A stretch of DNA of 11,095 nt from JAZLIL01 sp045617405. Lineage in GTDB: Bacteria > Bacillota > Clostridia > Lachnospirales > Lachnospiraceae. The DNA is taken from contig JAZLIL010000162.1 of the NCBI GenBank assembly GCA_045617405.1, positions 1 through 11,095 of the forward strand, read 5' to 3'. Below, piece by piece: positions 6,100 to 11,095 of the stretch. Both the position numbers and the translations under genes were made by a program. How positions within the stretch are numbered: the stretch's first letter is position 1; every line of letters starts with the position of its first letter. The notes under the pieces were generated by a model. The model saw nothing but the letters and a program-made list of their open reading frames with translations. It was not told where the DNA came from and searched no databases.

Positions 6100-9081
6100 T
6101 TATCCGGTAATTTTTCTGCAGGCAAGCGTACACCCTTGTGCATCAAGGTTTGCTACGGCTGTCCTAAGCTCCGGAAGCGCACTTTCAATTTCGGGCACCG
6201 CACCGTACTTTTCAAGCTCTTCAAGAATCCTGTCCGCATTTTTCACATCATAGGCATTCATGCAGGTTTCAAGCTGATGCACAAGACTCGAAAGCTTCTC
6301 GCGGTCAATTTCCTCGCGCCTCTCTTCCTCTCCCCGCGAAGATAAAAACTCTGCTATCCTGTCGCGAAGCAAATTCCAAAAGTCAATAAAATAGGGAGCA
6401 AGCGTTACGACCCCGGTAACATTTGCGTCTCTTGCGGCCATCTCAAGCTGTGCGGCCGAACCGTAGACCATAAGTCCTCCTACGAGTGCGGCGGAGGTCT
6501 TCATCGCATGGACCTTGATTCTGAAACCGGCAAGTGCCTCTTCGTCGCCGCCCGCCTCTTTCAGCCTGTCGACATAACCGCCAAGCTCTTTCGTCTCCGA
6601 CTCTGAGACGGTCACAAACTGCTTCATTGCCGCCACGACTCCCTCAAGGCTTCCGATGTGCGTAAGCGCATACGCTGTGTCAACACCCTCTATCACGGGA
6701 AGGTCGTCACCGGCTTTTGAAGAAGCTCCGGTTTCCGCTTCCCCGGCATGCTTTTCATACAAATTTTCGGGAAGGATGTCCATTATCGTCTGCTCAAGCA
6801 GAGCCGGATTGATCGGCTTTGCGATAAAGCCCGAAAAACCGAGTCCGAGGAATTCCTCCTTCGCGCCCGCAACCGCATTCGCCGTAAGAATTATCTCGGG
6901 CGTACCATGATTCAGTCCGCCGTCCTGCGACTTAATTGCCTGCATTGTCTGAATTCCGTCCATCTCCGGCATCATGTGATCCATGAAAATAATATCATAC
7001 TTTGTCTCGAATGTATTACTGAGCGCAATTCTGCCGCTTGTTGCAGCATCAATCGAAAGCTTTGTGTCTGCAAGAAGATTCTTAAAGACCATAAGGTTCA
7101 TCTCGTTGTCGTCGACCACGAGCACACGCGCATTAGGAGCCGTAAAGGAAACCGCAAAGTCATCGCCTTCATCAGCGAGTACGATTGACCAGTCGGTCTT
7201 TCCGACCGGAGCCGCATCAACGATTCCCTGCTCTATCTCAAAGAAAAACCTGCTGCCCTTGCCGTACTCGCTCTCAATGTTGATCTTCGAATTCATAAGA
7301 CCTAAAAAACCCGTAATCAGATTGATTCCGATTCCCGTTCCCTCAACAGTCCTGTTGCGCTCCTCGTCAAGTCGTGTGAAGCGCTCCGAAAGCTTTTCTA
7401 TGTTCTCCTTCCTGATGCCGATACCCGTGTCCTCTACACTGACGAGCATTTTCACGCTTTCTTCCGTACGTGAGACTTCCTTAACCGAAAGCTTTGCATA
7501 GCCACTGTCCGTGTATTTTGCCGCATTTGTCAGCAGATTGATAAGAACCTGCTTGAGACGGACGTCGTCGCCGTAGAGCTTTGCGGGAAGCTTTTCATCT
7601 ACCTCGGTCAGAAAATCAAGACCTCTGTCAGCGAATCTGCCGGAAGTGATGCTCTTCACGTCAACAATCATGTCCCTCAGCGAATACTCAGCCGGGACGA
7701 GCTCCATCTTTCCTGATTCAAGCTTTGAAAAATCAAGGATGCCGTTTATTATCTCAAGAAGCAGGTTGCCTGCATTTCTAATAAGCTTTGCATATCCCCT
7801 GATCTTACTGTCCTTACTTTCCCGAAGAATCATAGTGTCAAGTCCAAGCACAGTGTTGATAGGGGTCCTGATTTCATGCGACATGTTCGCGAGGAAGGTA
7901 CTCTTTGCCCTGTTCTCTGACTCTGCCTTCTCGACACGGCCACGGATTTCGTCCATCTCCTGCTTCTCGCGCTCGATGACGTGAACCGTGAAAAGAAGCT
8001 TGGTCAGCTGCTTTCCGGTTTCTCTGTCCATTCCGATGAATCTGATTCGGCACCATCCGCAGCTTTTGCTAATATACTCGCAGGAAATGCTGTGGCGGTC
8101 CTCCATTCTGTCTGTGACGGTCGAAAGATCGGCAAAATTGCGGACTATGCTCCGGTACGCCGCGGTCGCATCATCGCTTAGCATCGATATGAACTGCTCC
8201 CCAGTGATGTCGGCCTTTTGAATTTCAATTGCGGAACCGGGCTTGATTTTTACCGGTGAGAGCCTGCCCGCCTGAAGATCGACCATGTACACAATCTCGT
8301 AAACCTCGGACATGCATGAAATACCCGAGATTTTCTGCCTGAGCTCTGCCTCGGCCCTTCGGAAAATGTAGACCGACATAACGGACATACCAATGAAAAA
8401 GACAAGAAGTATACAGGTGAAAAACAGCAAAATGAAACAGATTCCGTCTGTGTAGTTCCTGTGAAGATAGTAATCAACACTGAAGGAATCGTAGCTTAGC
8501 TCACCCTTATGGTAGAAAATTGCACCTATTGTGATGTCATCTCCCGCCTCAATGTTGATCTCATCGAACTTCTCAGACGGATAGTAGATAAAGAAATCAC
8601 CCTTTTCGAGGGGAATGTAGAGGTTTCCGTCAAACATGTGATCAAGTGCAATCTCGTCAAGTTCATACTTCTGGAGGCTCAGAGTCTGAACACACTCATC
8701 TTGCGTCCCGACATACTGATGAATCTCAAGTGTTCCGTTCCACGCCTGATTGATAAAGCATTCCTGCGGAACGTCGAAGCGCATTGTCCACGATGAAATC
8801 TCATTTCCTGAATTGTTGCTGATCACACCGTCGACAGTCTCGCCTGTGACGAGTGTCACCTCACCGTCGAGGACAAAATCGTCCTTCACCCAGGAGCTTG
8901 TGTTGTCACCCCTGTTTGAAAAAGTCATGCTGACGCCGCCGCCGCTTTCAGGCCCCGAAACAGTGTGGCAGCTCTCATTGAAGTTCTTCACGATAAAGAA
9001 CTGGATAACTGCAAATGCGACTGCCATCATCACCAGAACGCAAAATACCACTATTAGTTTTCTAAACGTGCTTTTCTTCAA
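6100..9081 (-). CDS. Hybrid histidine kinase with CBM2-like extracellular sensor, PAS-like, HisKA, HATPase, receiver and HPt domains
   Basis: From TTG 9081 the product has 993 residues. A transmembrane helix is at about 9-31 and another at about 213-240. The roughly 180-residue outer domain between them contains, at 58-206, a pattern like family 2 carbohydrate-binding modules: N-x-G/S then SSWTMRFDVP (Trp98), NQAWNGTLE (Trp114) and a closing AGDDITIGAIFYHKG. A PAS-like region follows at about 255-372. HisKA has His402 in NMSHEIRTPIN. HATPase has Asn519, DTGIGI (551-556) and GTGIGI (581-586). The receiver has Asp657/Asp658, acceptor Asp701, Thr733 and Lys755. The HPt has His858 in KVHAMKTS. 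A charged helical tail of about 75 residues ends the protein. The usual reading is sensing outside the cell, then His402 to Asp701 to His858 and on to a separate receiver. AAGGAGG six bases before TTG 9081 fixes the start; the more upstream TTG at 9105 would place that site inside the gene. Confidence 0.93.
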   Translation of the reverse strand: MKKSTFRKLIVVFCVLVMMAVAFAVIQFFIVKNFNESCHTVSGPESGGGVSMTFSNRGDNTSSWVKDDFVLDGEVTLVTGETVDGVISNNSGNEISSWTMRFDVPQECFINQAWNGTLEIHQYVGTQDECVQTLSLQKYELDEIALDHMFDGNLYIPLEKGDFFIYYPSEKFDEINIEAGDDITIGAIFYHKGELSYDSFSVDYYLHRNYTDGICFILLFFTCILLVFFIGMSVMSVYIFRRAEAELRQKISGISCMSEVYEIVYMVDLQAGRLSPVKIKPGSAIEIQKADITGEQFISMLSDDATAAYRSIVRNFADLSTVTDRMEDRHSISCEYISKSCGWCRIRFIGMDRETGKQLTKLLFTVHVIEREKQEMDEIRGRVEKAESENRAKSTFLANMSHEIRTPINTVLGLDTMILRESKDSKIRGYAKLIRNAGNLLLEIINGILDFSKLESGKMELVPAEYSLRDMIVDVKSITSGRFADRGLDFLTEVDEKLPAKLYGDDVRLKQVLINLLTNAAKYTDSGYAKLSVKEVSRTEESVKMLVSVEDTGIGIRKENIEKLSERFTRLDEERNRTVEGTGIGINLITGFLGLMNSKINIESEYGKGSRFFFEIEQGIVDAAPVGKTDWSIVLADEGDDFAVSFTAPNARVLVVDDNEMNLMVFKNLLADTKLSIDAATSGRIALSNTFETKYDIIFMDHMMPEMDGIQTMQAIKSQDGGLNHGTPEIILTANAVAGAKEEFLGLGFSGFIAKPINPALLEQTIMDILPENLYEKHAGEAETGASSKAGDDLPVIEGVDTAYALTHIGSLEGVVAAMKQFVTVSESETKELGGYVDRLKEAGGDEEALAGFRIKVHAMKTSAALVGGLMVYGSAAQLEMAARDANVTGVVTLAPYFIDFWNLLRDRIAEFLSSRGEEERREEIDREKLSSLVHQLETCMNAYDVKNADRILEELEKYGAVPEIESALPELRTAVANLDAQGCTLACRKITG

Positions 9082-9087
9082 GTGCTG

Positions 9088-9094
9088 CCTCCTT
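9088..9094 (-). promoter_or_regulatory. Ribosome binding site deciding the TTG start of the kinase
   Basis: A full AAGGAGG on the minus strand, followed by six bases (CAGCAC) and TTG at 9081-9079. The first residues after it (KKSTFRK) lead straight into the first membrane helix, a natural N-terminus. There is no ATG nearby. Confidence 0.85.
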
Positions 9095-9105
9095 GTAATT
9101 TGCAA

Positions 9106-9135
9106 ACTCGCCGGAGAATCGTTTCCCCGGCGAGT
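9106..9135 (-). terminator. 12-bp GC-rich hairpin between the surface-protein and kinase genes
   Basis: The arms 9106-9117 and 9124-9135 pair over twelve bases with one G-T wobble (outer nine bases ACTCGCCGG/CCGGCGAGT perfect) around the loop AACGAT. On the minus strand it follows the surface-protein stop by nine bases and is followed by only three T's (TTTGC). It resembles a weak intrinsic terminator. Only twelve bases separate it from the kinase ribosome binding site, which leaves no room for a promoter, so the kinase probably depends on readthrough or on a promoter inside the upstream gene. Confidence 0.6.
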
Positions 9136-9144
9136 CGCTCACTT

Positions 9145-11095
9145 TTATTTTATCTTAACTTTCACGAACAGCCTGTACTGATAAGCACTGCCCTTCTGTG
9201 AAACGTAGACACTGATGCCCGTTGTGCCGGGTGTAAGACCTGTAATCAGTCCGTCCTCAGAAACCGATGCGATTGTCTCGTCCTCTACTACGTAGGTGAC
9301 ATCTGCCTTCTTCGCAAGATTTCCGATGTCAAGCTTCACAGGCTTCTCTATTCTTACAAGCTTGTAGATGTTTAGAAGCGGCATCGTCGAGTTAGGTGTC
9401 AGACACTCCGAATCCTTGATCTGCCTGTTTCCCTTACAGTTCTCATCCACTTTGACTCCGACTTTAAACTTATATGAAGAGCCGTTCTGCTTAATTACGC
9501 CCTTTACGATGCATTCGCCAAGGCCGACAGCACTGATAACGCCGTCCTTTGAAACTGTCGCAACTTTCTTATCCGAAGAGGTATACTTTACAACTGCGTC
9601 TTCACTGATGTTTGTGACACCAAGTGCAAAGGTCATTCCAAGACCGATTTTCTTCTTCATTTTAAGAACCGGAACCTTGGCGGGCTTTGTTGAGTTTGTT
9701 CTGCTTTCATCGTAAACAATAACGTAATCCGAAAGATGTGATGTAATGAAAATGATTCTTCCGCTCTCGTATCTTGTTTCAAATTTCTCAAGTTCACCGT
9801 CGTCTGCCACGTAATAAATGAAGTAATGCGCAGGATCCTTTCCGGGTTCGGGCACAAAGCTCAAAGAAACTTCAACATTTCCGCCGTTGAACTCATGCAC
9901 TTCAACGCCGCTGCTTTCCATGTGCGCATCGAAGGTTCCCTCAACTTCTACTTCACCAAGTGCTTCCTGCTGGGAAGTGTTCAGGTCTTCCTTTGCCTTG
10001 TCGCTTACAACGATGTTAAGCTCCTGACCCTTCATCTGCGTGCTTAATGCCTCAAGTGCCTTATTATCAAGAACAATCGTCGCATTTGAAAGCTTTATCT
10101 CAACGGTTTCGATTGGTGATTTCTCATCACCTGCAGCCTTTGCGAGATTTTTCACTGACTTCTTTGTAAGTGTTACGCTCGTAACCTCCTGCCCGGCGGT
10201 TGAAAGATCAATCATAACGACGGAGCTTATTCCCTCTTTTGCGTTCTTTGAATCACTGTAGAGATCCTTTATATCCTTGTTTTTGATATCCTTGACAACA
10301 GCATTTCCATCGGTGATTTCAGCTTCAACCTGAACTGTATCATCTCCTGTAACAGGAATGGTAAACTGCTCAGTCACTCCTGTGGTCTTCTTACTCTTAT
10401 CATCGTCAGGCTTCTTGTCGGGAGCCGGAGGAGTCGGAGTCGGATCGGGTGAAGGATCGGGATCGGGTGAAGGAGAAGAGTTCTGTTTGAAGCTTGCCTT
10501 TATCGTTACAAATAATCCACTCATTTCGAACGTGTAAATCGAATCATCGACTTTAGTAAGTGGAAGATCATGCTCCTCACCGTCTAAATAGACACCGGTG
10601 ATGGTATTGAGGCTGTAGCCGCTATCAGGATAAACAGTCAGCGTCACGGTTTCTCCGGGAACTGCACCGTTTTCACAATCAGAAACAACAGTTCCGTGTC
10701 CGGCAGACTCGATAACAAGGTCAGCCTTTCTGACAATCTTCAAAGCATTGTCGTTACTGTCAAAAATAATACCGAAGTCATCATTATCACTTAAGAAAAA
10801 TGCCTTGTAAACTTCAGTTGCTGCAGTAGTAAATGCTACCGGTTCAGGACCTGAACCCTGCACCGTCACGCCAACTTCCATTCCGTCTGCAGGACTCTCC
10901 TCATCTGCTCCAAAAGCAATCATATTATCAGCATAAATGAACAAATTGTTCATTGTCCTGTCGATAAAATTATCGGTTATCTTTGCAGTTTTTCCAAGAG
11001 TTACATTCACGTTGTCGCCAATGTAAACACCGCCACCATTAATACCGGCATTGTTTCCGTAAATCTTACCGCCCGTCATTCTAAAGGAACTTGAG
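9145..11095 (-). CDS. Large surface protein: beta-helix repeats, InlB-B-like repeat, Pro-rich linker, two Big_2-type domains (partial, 5' end missing)
   Basis: The frame is open to the window edge (codons for SSSFR precede the first internal Met at 11079), so the true start is outside. Numbering from that Met: residues 1-50 are the end of a parallel beta-helix (MTGGKIYGN, NGGGVYIGD), the repeat style of bacterial surface adhesins. 119-198 resembles an InlB-B/Flg_new repeat (ADLVIESAGHGTV...GETVTLTVYPDSGYSL). 202-231 is a Pro/Asp/Lys linker. 236-458 is an uncharacterised mostly-beta region ending SHLSDYVIVYD, a module I associate with clostridial surface proteins. Big_2-like immunoglobulin folds are at 468-544 (YTSSDKKVATVSKDGVISAVGLG) and 567-643 (VEDETIASVSEDGLITGLTPGTTG). 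No LPXTG motif or membrane anchor is at the C-terminus, so attachment, if any, is N-terminal or non-covalent. It is likely secreted and involved in adhesion or scaffolding; no catalytic motif is visible. It ends 63 bp before the kinase start. Confidence 0.85.
   Translation of the reverse strand, partial: SSSFRMTGGKIYGNNAGINGGGVYIGDNVNVTLGKTAKITDNFIDRTMNNLFIYADNMIAFGADEESPADGMEVGVTVQGSGPEPVAFTTAATEVYKAFFLSDNDDFGIIFDSNDNALKIVRKADLVIESAGHGTVVSDCENGAVPGETVTLTVYPDSGYSLNTITGVYLDGEEHDLPLTKVDDSIYTFEMSGLFVTIKASFKQNSSPSPDPDPSPDPTPTPPAPDKKPDDDKSKKTTGVTEQFTIPVTGDDTVQVEAEITDGNAVVKDIKNKDIKDLYSDSKNAKEGISSVVMIDLSTAGQEVTSVTLTKKSVKNLAKAAGDEKSPIETVEIKLSNATIVLDNKALEALSTQMKGQELNIVVSDKAKEDLNTSQQEALGEVEVEGTFDAHMESSGVEVHEFNGGNVEVSLSFVPEPGKDPAHYFIYYVADDGELEKFETRYESGRIIFITSHLSDYVIVYDESRTNSTKPAKVPVLKMKKKIGLGMTFALGVTNISEDAVVKYTSSDKKVATVSKDGVISAVGLGECIVKGVIKQNGSSYKFKVGVKVDENCKGNRQIKDSECLTPNSTMPLLNIYKLVRIEKPVKLDIGNLAKKADVTYVVEDETIASVSEDGLITGLTPGTTGISVYVSQKGSAYQYRLFVKVKIK
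10442..10474 (-). repeat. Two 15-bp copies at an 18-bp period in the linker coding region
   Basis: GGATCGGGTGAAGGA (plus strand) occurs at 10442-10456 and again at 10460-10474, encoding a duplicated Asp/Pro/Ser element of the linker. The period is a multiple of three, so gain or loss would change linker length without breaking the frame. Confidence 0.7.

Noticed and set aside
6983..7501. 172-codon plus-strand frame opposite the kinase
   Set aside because: Ser/Ile/Leu-rich shadow of the kinase's HATPase and receiver coding region, with no ribosome site and no recognisable domain.
9082..9105. Upstream TTG start for the kinase at 9105 (eight extra residues)
   Set aside because: It would put the strong AAGGAGG site inside the coding region and has no ribosome site of its own, since the sequence just before it is the hairpin stem.

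Overview
The window looks like part of a chromosome from an anaerobic Gram-positive plant-fibre degrader, most likely a Lachnospiraceae member of the Butyrivibrio/Pseudobutyrivibrio type. That is inference. It rests on strong GGAGG-type ribosome binding sites before almost every gene, a GH120-type beta-xylosidase, a surface protein with Big_2-type repeats and a beta-helix, and a hybrid kinase whose outer domain resembles a family 2 carbohydrate-binding module. I see no rRNA, tRNA, CRISPR array, transposase or phage gene. Base composition looks even throughout.

All eight genes lie on the minus strand, so transcription runs from high to low coordinates. In that order they are: the C-terminal 649 residues of a large surface protein (11095-9145, cut by the window edge); a 12-bp hairpin (9106-9135); a hybrid histidine kinase that starts at TTG 9081 (9081-6100); a two-receiver response regulator without an output domain (6003-5242); a free-standing HPt protein (5191-4838); a zinc-ribbon/coiled-coil/TM2 membrane protein (4815-4132); a 12-bp perfect hairpin (4097-4136); a HerA-like DUF853 ATPase (3996-2320); a 62-bp tandem repeat that copies the end of the ATPase gene (2188-2343); a MalY/PatB-type C-S lyase (2166-928); and the N-terminal 314 residues of a GH120 beta-xylosidase-like enzyme (944-1, cut by the window edge), which overlaps the lyase gene by 17 bp. 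The longest gene-free stretch is about 150 bp.

The coherent unit is the four-part signalling group at 9081-4132. A membrane kinase with an extracellular CBM2-like sensor carries its own HisKA, HATPase, receiver and HPt modules. Next to it are a pseudo-receiver/receiver protein and a second HPt, with no DNA-binding or enzymatic output domain in sight. The next product downstream is a zinc-ribbon membrane protein. The upstream surface protein and the downstream GH120 enzyme fit a role in sensing, attaching to or degrading plant cell-wall glycan, but the co-function of the whole set is a hypothesis.
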